NCBI RefSeq assembly: GCF_001439685.1
Contig: NZ_JYLH01000001.1
Location: forward strand, 434,001-498,000
Source of the DNA: Pseudomonas libanensis
Lineage (GTDB): Bacteria > Pseudomonadota > Gammaproteobacteria > Pseudomonadales > Pseudomonadaceae
DNA length: 64,000 bases
Direction of reading: 5' to 3'
Part shown: one piece after another, positions 48,220-56,147 of the stretch
How the letters are laid out: each line of letters starts with the position of its first letter
Numbering within the stretch: the stretch's first letter is position 1
Program-made: the position numbers and the translations under genes
Notes under the pieces: model-generated
Told to the model about the DNA's origin: nothing
Databases searched by the model: none
What the model saw: the letters and a program-made list of their open reading frames with translations, nothing else

Positions 48220-50853
48220 ATGGCCGATTGGCAGTCCCTCGATCCCGAGGCCGCTCGTGAAGCGGAAAAATATGAAAACCCTATTCCTAGCCGCGAACTG
48301 ATCCTGGCGCACCTCGCCGATCGTGGTTCGCCTGCTAGCCGCGAGCAGTTGGTCGAAGAATTCGGTCTGACCACCGAAGACCAGCTCGAAGCCCTGCGCC
48401 GCCGCCTGCGCGCCATGGAGCGCGACGCGCAACTGATCTACACCCGCCGCGGCACCTATGCGCCGGTAGACAAGCTCGACCTGATCCTTGGCCGCATTGC
48501 CGGCCACCGTGACGGCTTTGGCTTCCTGATCCCGGACGACGGCAGCGACGACCTGTTCATGAGCCCCGCGCAAATGCGCCTGGTGTTCGACGGCGACCGT
48601 GCCCTGGCGCGCGTTTCCGGCCTCGACCGTCGCGGTCGTCGTGAAGGCGTGATCGTCGAAGTGGTGTCTCGTGCCCACGAATCCATCGTCGGCCGTTACT
48701 TCGAAGAAGGCGGCATCGGCTTTGTGGTGCCGGATAACCCGAAGGTCCAGCAGGAAGTGCTGATCACGCCAGGCCGCAATGGCGCCGCCAAGGTCGGCCA
48801 GTTCGTCGAGGTGAAGATCACCCATTGGCCGACTGCGCGCTTCCAGCCCCAGGGCGACATCGTTGAAGTGGTCGGCAACTACATGGCGCCGGGCATGGAA
48901 ATCGACGTCGCGCTGCGCACCTACGATATTCCTCACGTCTGGCCTGATGCGGTGCTCAAGGAAGCCGCCAAGCTCAAGCCGGAAGTCGAAGACAAAGACA
49001 AAGAAAAACGCATCGACCTGCGTCACCTGCCGTTCGTCACCATCGACGGCGAAGATGCCCGCGACTTCGACGATGCGGTCTATTGCGAAGCCAAGCCCGG
49101 CAAGCTGCGCCTGTTCTCCGGCGGCTGGAAGCTGTTCGTCGCGATTGCCGACGTCTCCAGCTACGTGAAGATCGGTTCGGCCCTGGATAACGAAGCCCAG
49201 GTGCGCGGCAACTCCGTGTACTTCCCTGAGCGCGTGATTCCGATGTTGCCTGAGCAGCTGTCCAACGGCCTGTGCTCCCTGAACCCGAAAGTCGACCGCT
49301 TGGCCATGGTGTGCGAGATGACCATCTCGAAAACCGGCGAGATGACCGACTACCAGTTCTACGAAGCGGTGATCCACTCCCAGGCACGCCTGACCTACAA
49401 CAAGGTCAGCACCATCCTGGAAACGCCGAAGACCAGCGAAGCCAAGGCCTTGCGCAGCGAATACGCTGACGTGGTGCCGCACCTCAAGCAGTTGTACGCG
49501 CTGTACAAGGTCTTGCTGGGTGCCCGTCATACCCGTGGCGCGATCGATTTCGAAACCCAGGAAACCCGCATTGTCTTCGGCTCCGAGCGCAAGATTGCGG
49601 CGATCACCCCGACCACCCGTAACGACGCGCACAAGCTGATCGAGGAGTGCATGCTGGCGGCCAACGTGGCCACTGCCGAGTTCCTCAAGAAGCACGAAAT
49701 TCCTGCGTTGTACCGTGTGCACGACGGCCCGCCGCCGGAGCGCCTGGAAAAACTTCGCGCCTTCCTCGGCGAACTCGGCCTGTCCCTGCACAAAGGCAAG
49801 GACGGCCCGACGCCGAAGGATTACCAGGCTCTGCTGGCGAGCATCAAGGACCGGCCGGATTACCACGTGATCCAGACCGTGATGCTGCGTTCCCTGAGTC
49901 AGGCGGTATACAGCGCCGATAACCAGGGCCACTTCGGCTTGAATTACGAGGCGTATACCCACTTCACCTCGCCGATTCGTCGCTACCCGGATTTGCTCAC
50001 GCACCGGGCGATCCGCAGCGTGATCCACTCCAAGCAGAACACCCCGCACGTCAAGCGCGCCGGTGCCATGACCATTCCGAAGGCACGGATCTATCCGTAC
50101 GACGAGGCGGCCCTGGAACAGCTGGGCGAGCAGTGCTCCATGAGTGAGCGCCGCGCCGACGAAGCCACCCGCGACGTAGTGAACTGGCTCAAGTGCGAGT
50201 TCATGAAGGATCGCGTGGGCGAGACGTTCCCGGGTGTGATCACCGCCGTGACCGGTTTTGGCCTGTTCGTAGAGCTGACCGACATCTACGTCGAGGGCCT
50301 GGTGCACGTCACCGCCCTGCCGGGTGACTACTACCACTTCGACCCTGTGCATCACCGCCTGGCGGGCGAGCGCACCGGACGCAGCTTCCGCCTGGGCGAT
50401 ACCGTGGAAGTGCAGGTCATGCGCGTCGATCTCGACGAGCGCAAGATCGACTTCGGCATGCCTGACAAACCCGCAGAGCCGACTGGCCGTAAAAAGCGTG
50501 GCAGCGAAACCGCGGCCCCGACTGCCAAGGGCAAAGGGGCTCCTGCTAAAGCGGCAGTCGCCGAGCCTGCACCGGCCAAGGCCGGTCGTCGTTCGTCGGC
50601 CAAGGAAAAGGCTCCAGAAGCTTACCGCCCAAGCGATGCCGCGGCGAAAAACGCCGAATTGCGCAAGAGCCGCGAGTTGAAGCAGCAGTTGCTCAACGAA
50701 GCCAAAAGCGGTGGTAAAGCGGCGTCTGGGGGAAAGTCCCAAGGGGCGGAAAAGCCGTCGAGCAAGCCGAGTAAACACCGTAAAGGCCCGCCTAAAGCGG
50801 GTTCGGCCCCCGCGAAGAGCGGCGGGTCGCGCAAACCTAAGGCCAAGTCATGA
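48220..50853 (+). CDS. rnr: Ribonuclease R
   Basis: An 877-residue processive 3'-5' exoribonuclease able to degrade structured RNA. Order: an N-terminal HTH-like and cold-shock region (GRIAGHRDGFGFLIPDD), the catalytic RNB domain with DGEDARDFDDAVYC, an S1 domain (GVITAVTGFGLFVELTDIYVEGLVHV), and a long Lys/Ala-rich tail from about residue 755. AAGGTGA precedes the ATG. The last bases overlap the rlmB start (ATGA), so the two are coupled. Confidence 0.96.
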   Translation: MADWQSLDPEAAREAEKYENPIPSRELILAHLADRGSPASREQLVEEFGLTTEDQLEALRRRLRAMERDAQLIYTRRGTYAPVDKLDLILGRIAGHRDGFGFLIPDDGSDDLFMSPAQMRLVFDGDRALARVSGLDRRGRREGVIVEVVSRAHESIVGRYFEEGGIGFVVPDNPKVQQEVLITPGRNGAAKVGQFVEVKITHWPTARFQPQGDIVEVVGNYMAPGMEIDVALRTYDIPHVWPDAVLKEAAKLKPEVEDKDKEKRIDLRHLPFVTIDGEDARDFDDAVYCEAKPGKLRLFSGGWKLFVAIADVSSYVKIGSALDNEAQVRGNSVYFPERVIPMLPEQLSNGLCSLNPKVDRLAMVCEMTISKTGEMTDYQFYEAVIHSQARLTYNKVSTILETPKTSEAKALRSEYADVVPHLKQLYALYKVLLGARHTRGAIDFETQETRIVFGSERKIAAITPTTRNDAHKLIEECMLAANVATAEFLKKHEIPALYRVHDGPPPERLEKLRAFLGELGLSLHKGKDGPTPKDYQALLASIKDRPDYHVIQTVMLRSLSQAVYSADNQGHFGLNYEAYTHFTSPIRRYPDLLTHRAIRSVIHSKQNTPHVKRAGAMTIPKARIYPYDEAALEQLGEQCSMSERRADEATRDVVNWLKCEFMKDRVGETFPGVITAVTGFGLFVELTDIYVEGLVHVTALPGDYYHFDPVHHRLAGERTGRSFRLGDTVEVQVMRVDLDERKIDFGMPDKPAEPTGRKKRGSETAAPTAKGKGAPAKAAVAEPAPAKAGRRSSAKEKAPEAYRPSDAAAKNAELRKSRELKQQLLNEAKSGGKAASGGKSQGAEKPSSKPSKHRKGPPKAGSAPAKSGGSRKPKAKS

Positions 50854-51611
50854 GTCTGGAAAAAATCTACGGCGTGCACGCCGTAGAAGCACTGCTGCGT
50901 CACCACCCCAAGCGCGTCAAACAGGTGTGGTTGGCCGAAGGCCGCAGCGAGCCGCGTGTACAGGCGCTGGTCGAACTGGCCACGCAAAACAAGGTGGCCA
51001 TCGGCCAGGCCGAGCGTCGTGAAATGGACGTCTGGGTCGAAGGTGTACACCAGGGCGTGGTGGCGGACGTCAGTCCAAGCCAGGTCTGGGGCGAAGCGAT
51101 GCTCGACGAGCTGCTCGACCGTACCGAAGGCGCGCCACTGCTGCTGGTGCTGGACGGCGTGACCGACCCGCACAATCTCGGCGCCTGCCTGCGTTCGGCA
51201 GACGCTGCCGGTGCGCTGGCGGTGATCGTGCCTAAAGACAAGTCGGCAACCCTGACGCCGGTCGTGCGTAAGGTGGCTTGCGGCGCGGCGGAAGTGATTC
51301 CGCTGGTGGCTGTGACCAACCTCGCGCGCACCCTGGAGAAACTCCAGCAGCGCGGCCTGTGGGTCGTGGGTACGGCAGGCGAGGCCGAGGTCAGTATTTA
51401 TGACCAGGACCTCACCGGCCCGACCATCCTGATCATGGGCGCCGAGGGCAAAGGCATGCGTCGCCTGACCCGTGAGCATTGCGATTACCTGGTGCATTTG
51501 CCGATGGCTGGTAGCGTCAGCAGCCTCAATGTTTCGGTTGCGACGGGTGTTTGCCTGTTTGAAGCCCAGCGTCAGCGTGGTGCGAAAGCCAAGGCCAAGC
51601 CCAAGAAGTGA
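50850..51611 (+). CDS. rlmB: 23S rRNA (guanosine-2'-O)-methyltransferase RlmB
   Basis: A 253-residue SpoU-family enzyme that methylates G2251 (E. coli numbering) in 23S rRNA. The N-terminal substrate-binding domain begins EKIYGVHAVEALLRHHPKRVKQVW. The knotted SAM-binding domain shows LDGVTDPHNLGACLRSADAAG, then GAEGKGMRRLT and LPMAGSVSSLNVSVATGV. It overlaps rnr by 4 bp, an order seen in E. coli too. Confidence 0.95.
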   Translation: MSLEKIYGVHAVEALLRHHPKRVKQVWLAEGRSEPRVQALVELATQNKVAIGQAERREMDVWVEGVHQGVVADVSPSQVWGEAMLDELLDRTEGAPLLLVLDGVTDPHNLGACLRSADAAGALAVIVPKDKSATLTPVVRKVACGAAEVIPLVAVTNLARTLEKLQQRGLWVVGTAGEAEVSIYDQDLTGPTILIMGAEGKGMRRLTREHCDYLVHLPMAGSVSSLNVSVATGVCLFEAQRQRGAKAKAKPKK

Positions 51612-51617
51612 TCAAAT

Positions 51618-51640
51618 GTGGGAGCGGGCTTGCCCGCGAT
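51618..51640 (+). repeat. REP (GTGGGAGCGGGCTTGCCCGC type)
   Basis: A single REP 6 bp after the rlmB stop. It could protect the 3' end of the rnr-rlmB mRNA. It belongs to the group of REPs with a GCGGGC arm. Confidence 0.75.
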
Positions 51641-51689
51641 GACGGAGTGTCAGTCGGCAGAAATGTTGCCGGTGCCATGGTCATCGCAG

Positions 51690-52030
51690 CATAGGTATCT
51701 ACACAACTCTGTAGCGCTCAACGGTAACCACGATGCGAAGCGAGCCGCTCTTGATCTTGATCTCAGGCGCCCCGTTAAACCACGCTGGCCGGAATTCGAC
51801 AGGGATTTGGGGGGTAAACCGGCAGGGATGCCGGTTTAGCCGCCCCGCGCCATGGATGGCGCGTGGCGGCGGCCCCCCAAATCACTGGCGGATTACGGGC
51901 ACACCGAGCCTAGGCGAGGTGCCGAGTGGTGGGGCAAGAGCCCTTTGGTTACTTTGGGGCTCTTTTCCAAAGTGACCCGCTGTCAGAGCGGAACCCTAAG
52001 TGGCCGTTACCGCAGGAATGGATATGTACC
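51690..52030 (+). repeat. Structured repeat element related to 17529-17886
   Basis: The left end CATAGGTATCTACACAAC equals the terminal repeat of the element at 17529-17886. The segment from about 51895 (CACACCGAGCC, GTGCCGAGTGGTGGGGC, AAGAGCCC...GGGCTCTT, GTGACCCGCTGT, GATATGTAC) matches the reverse complement of that element. No right terminal repeat is seen; the region runs into two REPs. About 160 bp at 51735-51894 is absent from the other copy and holds a branched palindrome. No gene is supported. The family is likely dispersed in the genome; this is inference. Confidence 0.6.
51804..51883. repeat. Perfect branched palindrome (cruciform-like core)
   Basis: An 11-bp outer stem (GATTTGGGGGG at 51804-51814 with CCCCCCAAATC at 51873-51883) encloses two hairpins. 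The first is AAACCGGC-AGGGAT-GCCGGTTT (51816-51837). The second is GCCGCC at 51839-51844 pairing with GGCGGC at 51865-51870, around GCGCCAT-GG-ATGGCGC (51847-51862). All four stems are perfect, so selection or recent spread is likely. Confidence 0.8.
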
Positions 52031-52062
52031 CGGTATAGCTGTGTCGCCTGTCAGGCCGCCTT

Positions 52063-52154
52063 CTCGAGCAAGCCCGCTCCCACAGTTTGATTGCGGGGTG
52101 TCAGGTAGATTGGCATCGGCTGGCAGGCCGTCATCGCAGGCAAGCCAGCTCCCA
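52063..52154 (-). repeat. Two REPs in the same orientation
   Basis: GCAAGCCCGCTCCCAC ends at 52083 and ATCGCAGGCAAGCCAGCTCC begins at 52132. They are of different REP types and both point left. They close the 740-bp gap between rlmB and rpsF on its right side, 50 bp before the rpsF promoter. Confidence 0.75.
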
Positions 52155-52205
52155 CATTGGTTTTGTGGTGTTTATTCAGGATTGTTCAAATAATCACCAA
52201 TCACC

Positions 52206-52234
52206 TTGCGCCGCCTCTCCCCCTTCTCTACAAT
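52206..52234 (+). promoter_or_regulatory. Sigma-70 promoter of the rpsF operon
   Basis: -35 TTGCGC (52206-52211) and -10 TACAAT (52229-52234) are separated by 17 bp. Transcription would start near 52241, leaving a leader of about 114 nt before rpsF. Confidence 0.7.
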
Positions 52235-52299
52235 TGCGCCCCTTGCCTTCCTGGCAGGCACGCATGTGCCTCCCCTGCGGCAGGATCCATAAGTGTCAT

Positions 52300-52350
52300 T
52301 CACTCCTTGTCTGACCGTTTTTGAGCGGCAGGCTACAACCCGTAAGGAGC
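52300..52350 (+). promoter_or_regulatory. Possible S6:S18 autoregulatory leader
   Basis: The leader of rpsF contains ACCGTTTTTGAGCGGC, a CCG/CGG hairpin, followed by AGGCTACAACCCGTAAGGAG, which ends at the ribosome binding site. In several bacteria the S6:S18 complex binds a CCG-containing leader structure to repress this operon. Position and content fit, but the fold was judged only by eye. Confidence 0.4.
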
Positions 52351-52354
52351 ATTC

Positions 52355-52777
52355 ATGCGTCATTACGAAATCATCTTTTTGGTCCACCCGGATCAAAGCG
52401 AGCAAGTCGGCGGCATGGTTGAGCGTTACACCAAGCTGATCGAAGAAGACGGCGGCAAAATCCACCGTCTGGAAGATTGGGGCCGTCGTCAACTGGCCTA
52501 CGCAATCAACAATGTTCATAAGGCTCACTACGTGATGCTGAACGTTGAGTGCACTGGCAAGGCCCTGGCCGAGCTGGAAGACAACTTCCGCTACAACGAT
52601 GCAGTGATCCGTAACCTGGTCATCCGTCGCGAAGAAGCCGTTACCGGCCAATCCGAGATGCTCAAGGCTGAAGAAAACCGCAGTGAGCGCCGTGAGCGTC
52701 GCGACCGTCCTGAGCACGAAGGCGCTGATAGCGCTGATAGTGATGACAGCGACAACAGCGATAACGCTGACGAGTAA
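52355..52777 (+). CDS. rpsF: 30S ribosomal protein S6
   Basis: A 140-residue ribosomal protein binding 16S rRNA with S18. [18 protein letters not shown] and [20 protein letters not shown] are typical S6. The C-terminal tail after about residue 105 is charged and ends in [14 protein letters not shown], encoded by loosely repeated GATAGC/GACAGC-like triplets. RimK adds glutamates to the S6 C-terminus in E. coli and in P. fluorescens SBW25, and the acidic Glu end here fits that. AAGGAG lies upstream. Confidence 0.97.
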   Translation: MRHYEIIFLVHPDQSEQVGGMVERYTKLIEEDGGKIHRLEDWGRRQLAYAINNVHKAHYVMLNVECTGKALAELEDNFRYNDAVIRNLVIRREEAVTGQSEMLKAEENRSERRERRDRPEHEGADSADSDDSDNSDNADE

Positions 52778-52805
52778 TCCACGGACCTTTTAAGGAGCCT
52801 ATCAA

Positions 52806-53036
52806 ATGGCACGTTTCTTCCGTCGTCGTAAATTCTGCCGCTTCACCGCTGAAGACGTGAAAGAGATCGATTACAAAGATCTCAACACTCTGAAAGCCTA
52901 CGTATCCGAGACCGGCAAAATCGTTCCAAGCCGTATCACCGGTACCAAAGCACGTTATCAGCGTCAGCTGGCCACCGCTATCAAGCGCGCCCGCTTCCTG
53001 GCCCTGCTGGCCTACACCGACAGCCACGGCCGCTGA
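52806..53036 (+). CDS. rpsR: 30S ribosomal protein S18
   Basis: A 76-residue basic protein ([26 protein letters not shown]) that pairs with S6 on the 30S platform. [33 protein letters not shown] is the conserved core. AAGGAG precedes the ATG by 8 bp. It lies 28 bp after rpsF in the standard operon order. Confidence 0.98.
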
Positions 53037-53072
53037 GACCGGGCAGTCGACAAGTAGTAAGGGATTGAATGC

Positions 53073-53966
53073 ATGCGCGCCTTAGCTGAGTTCATCATGC
53101 GCGGTCGTATGCAGGCCACTCTGGTAGTGGCTGGCTGTGCGGCATTGCCGTTGCTTTATTGGTTGGGTGCTGCCGCAGGTTGCCTTGTGCTGCTGCGGCG
53201 CGGTTTGAAGGACGCCCTTGGCGTTCTTGCCCTGGGTTTGTTGCCGGCCTTGATCTGGTGGCTGCAAATGGGTGATCCACGGGTACTTCTGGTACTGCTG
53301 GGGTCATCGAGCCTTGCGTTGGTTTTGCGCGCAAGTGAGTCCTGGGTCCGTACGCTGCTGGTCAGCGTGGCATTGGGGTTGGTGTACTCAGTGATGCTTG
53401 GCGCGGCTTTCCGCCCGCAAATCGAGGCGCTGTCGCAGGAAATCGTCAAGATCCTGCCGCTGGCCCTCGGGGATCTCTACCAGCATTTGTCGGTAGATGA
53501 GCGAGCGCGGTTTGCGTCACTGATTGCCCCGGTCCTGACCGGCCTGATTGCGGCATTGTTGCAGGTCGTCAGCGTGCTGAGCCTGATTCTTGGGCGTTAT
53601 TGGCAGGCGTTGTTGTACAACCCGGGTGGTTTTGGTCGCGAGTTTCGCAGTATCAGAATCCCAGCGGGGCCGGCGATGTTGCTGCTGGCGTGCATGGTTG
53701 TCGGGCCGAACTTCGGCCCACAGATGGCCTTGCTGGCGCCGATTTGCAGCGTACCGCTGGTGTTTGCCGGGCTGGCCCTGATCCATGGGCTGGTTGCGCG
53801 CAAGCGCCTGGCCAGGTTCTGGCTGGTGGGGTTGTACGTCACGCTGTTGCTGTTCATGCAGCTGATTTATCCGTTACTCGTGGTCTTGGCCATTGTCGAC
53901 GGCCTGATTGATTTTCGCGGTCGTCTGGCGTCGAAAGCCGCCGATAACGCGAACGGTGAAGGTTAA
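53073..53966 (+). CDS. DUF2232-like polytopic membrane protein of unknown function
   Basis: A 297-residue protein with about eight hydrophobic helices and no catalytic motif. Helices include TLVVAGCAALPLLYWLGAAAG, VLLVLLGSSSLALVL, LLVSVALGLVYSVMLGAAF, LTGLIAALLQVVSVLSLIL and FWLVGLYVTLLLFMQLIYPLLVVLAIVDG. A conserved-looking NPGGFGREFRSIRIP loop lies near residue 185. It sits between rpsR and rplI in a ribosomal protein operon, as PA4933 does in P. aeruginosa. YybS-like DUF2232 proteins show the same shape. Why it is in this operon is not known. Confidence 0.75.
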   Translation: MRALAEFIMRGRMQATLVVAGCAALPLLYWLGAAAGCLVLLRRGLKDALGVLALGLLPALIWWLQMGDPRVLLVLLGSSSLALVLRASESWVRTLLVSVALGLVYSVMLGAAFRPQIEALSQEIVKILPLALGDLYQHLSVDERARFASLIAPVLTGLIAALLQVVSVLSLILGRYWQALLYNPGGFGREFRSIRIPAGPAMLLLACMVVGPNFGPQMALLAPICSVPLVFAGLALIHGLVARKRLARFWLVGLYVTLLLFMQLIYPLLVVLAIVDGLIDFRGRLASKAADNANGEG

Positions 53967-53984
53967 AAGTTAGAGGATTTTCAC

Positions 53985-54431
53985 ATGCAACTGATCCTTC
54001 TGGAAAAAGTCGCCAACCTGGGCAACCTGGGCGACAAAGTGAACGTTAAGGCCGGTTACGGTCGTAACTACCTGCTGCCATACGGCAAAGCCACCGCTGC
54101 AACCGCTGCCAACCTGGCTGCGTTTGAAGAGCGTCGTGCTGAGCTGGAAAAAGCCGCAGCAGACAAAAAAGCGTCGGCCGAAACTCGCGCTGCCCAACTG
54201 GCTGAGCTGGAAGTGACTATCACTGCCACCGCCGGTGACGAAGGCAAGCTGTTCGGTTCGATCGGCACCCACGACATCGCCGATGCACTGACCGCCTCCG
54301 GCGTTGAAGTGCAGAAGAGCGAAGTTCGTCTGCCGAACGGCACCATCCGCAACGTAGGCGAATTCGACGTAGCCGTGCACCTGCACGCCGAAGTTGAAGC
54401 CACCGTACGCGTTGTCGTGGTAGCAGCTTAA
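53985..54431 (+). CDS. rplI: 50S ribosomal protein L9
   Basis: A 148-residue protein with an N-terminal rRNA-binding domain ([32 protein letters not shown]), a long connecting helix ([22 protein letters not shown]) and a C-terminal domain ending in [28 protein letters not shown] lies upstream. It is the last gene of the rpsF operon and a terminator follows. Confidence 0.98.
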   Translation: MQLILLEKVANLGNLGDKVNVKAGYGRNYLLPYGKATAATAANLAAFEERRAELEKAAADKKASAETRAAQLAELEVTITATAGDEGKLFGSIGTHDIADALTASGVEVQKSEVRLPNGTIRNVGEFDVAVHLHAEVEATVRVVVVAA

Positions 54432-54478
54432 GTCGCACCTAACTGACTGGCACCTCGCGTGTCAGCCGGTTAACATCG

Positions 54479-54515
54479 GGCACGATCCTGTTTACAGGTC
54501 GTGCCTTTTGTTTTT
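54479..54515 (+). terminator. Rho-independent terminator of the rpsF-rplI operon
   Basis: GGCACGATCCTG and CAGGTCGTGCC form a stem of about 11 bp with one mismatch around TTTA, followed by TTTTGTTTTT. It ends 27 bp before the dnaB start, so dnaB needs read-through or a promoter overlapping this region. Confidence 0.9.
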
Positions 54516-54541
54516 CTACACACCCCAAATTCCAAGTGGCC

Positions 54542-55939
54542 ATGAACGAAATCTCCGCTCCTGAGCAATACGATCTGCAAACCGCTGCCCTGAAGGTGCC
54601 GCCGCATTCCATCGAGGCCGAACAGGCCGTGCTCGGTGGCTTGATGCTGGACAACAACGCCTGGGAACGCGTGCTGGATCAAGTCTCGGACGGTGATTTC
54701 TACCGCCATGACCACCGCTTGATCTTCCGCGCCATCGCCAAGCTGGCCGACCAGAACTCACCGATCGACGTGGTGACCCTGGCCGAGCAGTTGGACAAGG
54801 AAGGCCAGACCTCCCAGGTCGGTGGCCTGGGCTACCTCGGTGAGCTGGCGAAAAACACCCCGTCTGTCGCCAACATCAAGGCTTATGCGCAGATCGTCCG
54901 CGAGCGGGCCACGTTGCGCCAGTTGATCGGTATCAGCACCGAGATCGCCGACAGTGCCTTCAACCCCGAAGGCCGCACTGCCGCCGAGATCCTTGACGAA
55001 GCCGAGCGCCAGATCTTCCAGATCGCCGAAGCGCGGCCCAAGACCGGTGGCCCGGTCAGTGTCAACGACCTGCTGACCAAGGCCATCGACCGTATCGACA
55101 CCTTGTTCAACACCGATGCCGCCATTACCGGTATATCCACTGGCTACACCGACCTCGACGAAAAGACCAGCGGCCTGCAGCCATCCGACTTGATCATCGT
55201 CGCCGGCCGTCCGTCCATGGGTAAGACCACCTTTGCGATGAACCTGGTGGAAAACGCCGTACTGCGCAGCGACAAGGCGGTGCTGGTGTACTCCCTCGAG
55301 ATGCCAGGCGAATCGCTGATCATGCGTATGCTCTCTTCCCTGGGGCGTATCGACCAGACCAAAGTGCGTTCTGGCCAATTGGAGGACGACGACTGGCCGC
55401 GCCTGACCTCGGCGGTCAACCTGCTTAATGACCGCAAGCTGTTCATCGACGACACCGCTGGTATCAGCCCGTCCGAAATGCGTGCGCGCACCCGCCGCCT
55501 GGTACGTGAGCATGGCGACATCGCCCTGATCATGATCGACTACCTGCAGTTGATGCAGATCCCGGGTTCCAGCGGCGACAACCGCACCAACGAGATTTCC
55601 GAAATCTCCCGTTCCCTCAAGGCCCTGGCCAAGGAATTCAACTGCCCGGTGGTGGCGCTGTCCCAGCTCAACCGTTCCCTGGAACAACGTCCCAACAAGC
55701 GCCCGGTGAACTCTGACTTGCGGGAATCCGGAGCGATCGAGCAGGACGCCGACGTCATCATGTTCGTGTACCGCGACGAGGTGTATCACCCCGAAACGGA
55801 ACACAAAGGCATCGCCGAAATCATCATCGGCAAGCAGCGGAACGGGCCGATCGGGTTTATCCGCCTGGCGTTTATCGGCAAATACACGCGCTTCGAAAAC
55901 CTCGCGCCGGGCAGCTACAACTTCGACGACGACGAGTAG
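54542..55939 (+). CDS. dnaB: Replicative DNA helicase
   Basis: A 465-residue hexameric helicase. The N-terminal DnaG-interacting domain begins VPPHSIEAEQAVLGGLMLDNNAW. The RecA-like motor has Walker A AGRPSMGKTTFAM, Walker B LIMIDYLQLM and the ALSQLNRSLEQRPNKRPVNSDLRESGAIEQDAD segment with H3/H4 motifs. The ATG at 54542 is preferred to a GTG two codons upstream, as it gives the usual MNEISAPEQ start, though both have weak ribosome binding sites. No intein is present. Confidence 0.97.
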   Translation: MNEISAPEQYDLQTAALKVPPHSIEAEQAVLGGLMLDNNAWERVLDQVSDGDFYRHDHRLIFRAIAKLADQNSPIDVVTLAEQLDKEGQTSQVGGLGYLGELAKNTPSVANIKAYAQIVRERATLRQLIGISTEIADSAFNPEGRTAAEILDEAERQIFQIAEARPKTGGPVSVNDLLTKAIDRIDTLFNTDAAITGISTGYTDLDEKTSGLQPSDLIIVAGRPSMGKTTFAMNLVENAVLRSDKAVLVYSLEMPGESLIMRMLSSLGRIDQTKVRSGQLEDDDWPRLTSAVNLLNDRKLFIDDTAGISPSEMRARTRRLVREHGDIALIMIDYLQLMQIPGSSGDNRTNEISEISRSLKALAKEFNCPVVALSQLNRSLEQRPNKRPVNSDLRESGAIEQDADVIMFVYRDEVYHPETEHKGIAEIIIGKQRNGPIGFIRLAFIGKYTRFENLAPGSYNFDDDE

Positions 55940-55941
55940 TT

Positions 55942-56032
55942 TGTGGGAGCGGGCTTGCTCGCGAAGGCGGTGGATCGGTCAGCAGGTGTATTGACTGACA
56001 CACCACCTTCGCGAGCAAGCCCGCTCCCACAT
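55942..56032. repeat. REPIN (GCGGGCTTGCTCGC type) after dnaB
   Basis: GTGGGAGCGGGCTTGCTCGC at the left and its inverse GCGAGCAAGCCCGCTCCCAC at the right surround an inner dyad (GGTCAG, CTGAC). It lies between dnaB and ygiQ and is long enough to form a single extended hairpin. Confidence 0.85.
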
Positions 56033-56096
56033 TTGAATGGGTTCACAATTCAGGACCGCCACAATTCCTACTACTGCCGTCGGAATTGGTCAAATT

Positions 56097-56108
56097 TTGT
56101 GCTATATT
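56097..56108 (+). promoter_or_regulatory. Possible extended -10 promoter of ygiQ
   Basis: TGTGCTATATT contains TATATT at 56103-56108 preceded by TGC, an extended -10 arrangement. The -35 region is poor (TCGGAA). It lies 40 bp upstream of the ygiQ start. Confidence 0.4.
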
Positions 56109-56147
56109 CCGCGCCCGCGATTTTTCATCTCAACACCGGTCACCGTC

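Noticed and set aside
48217..50778. An 853-codon open frame on the minus strand opposite rnr
   Set aside because: Antisense shadow of rnr with no start signal, no domain and codon positions that follow the rnr frame.
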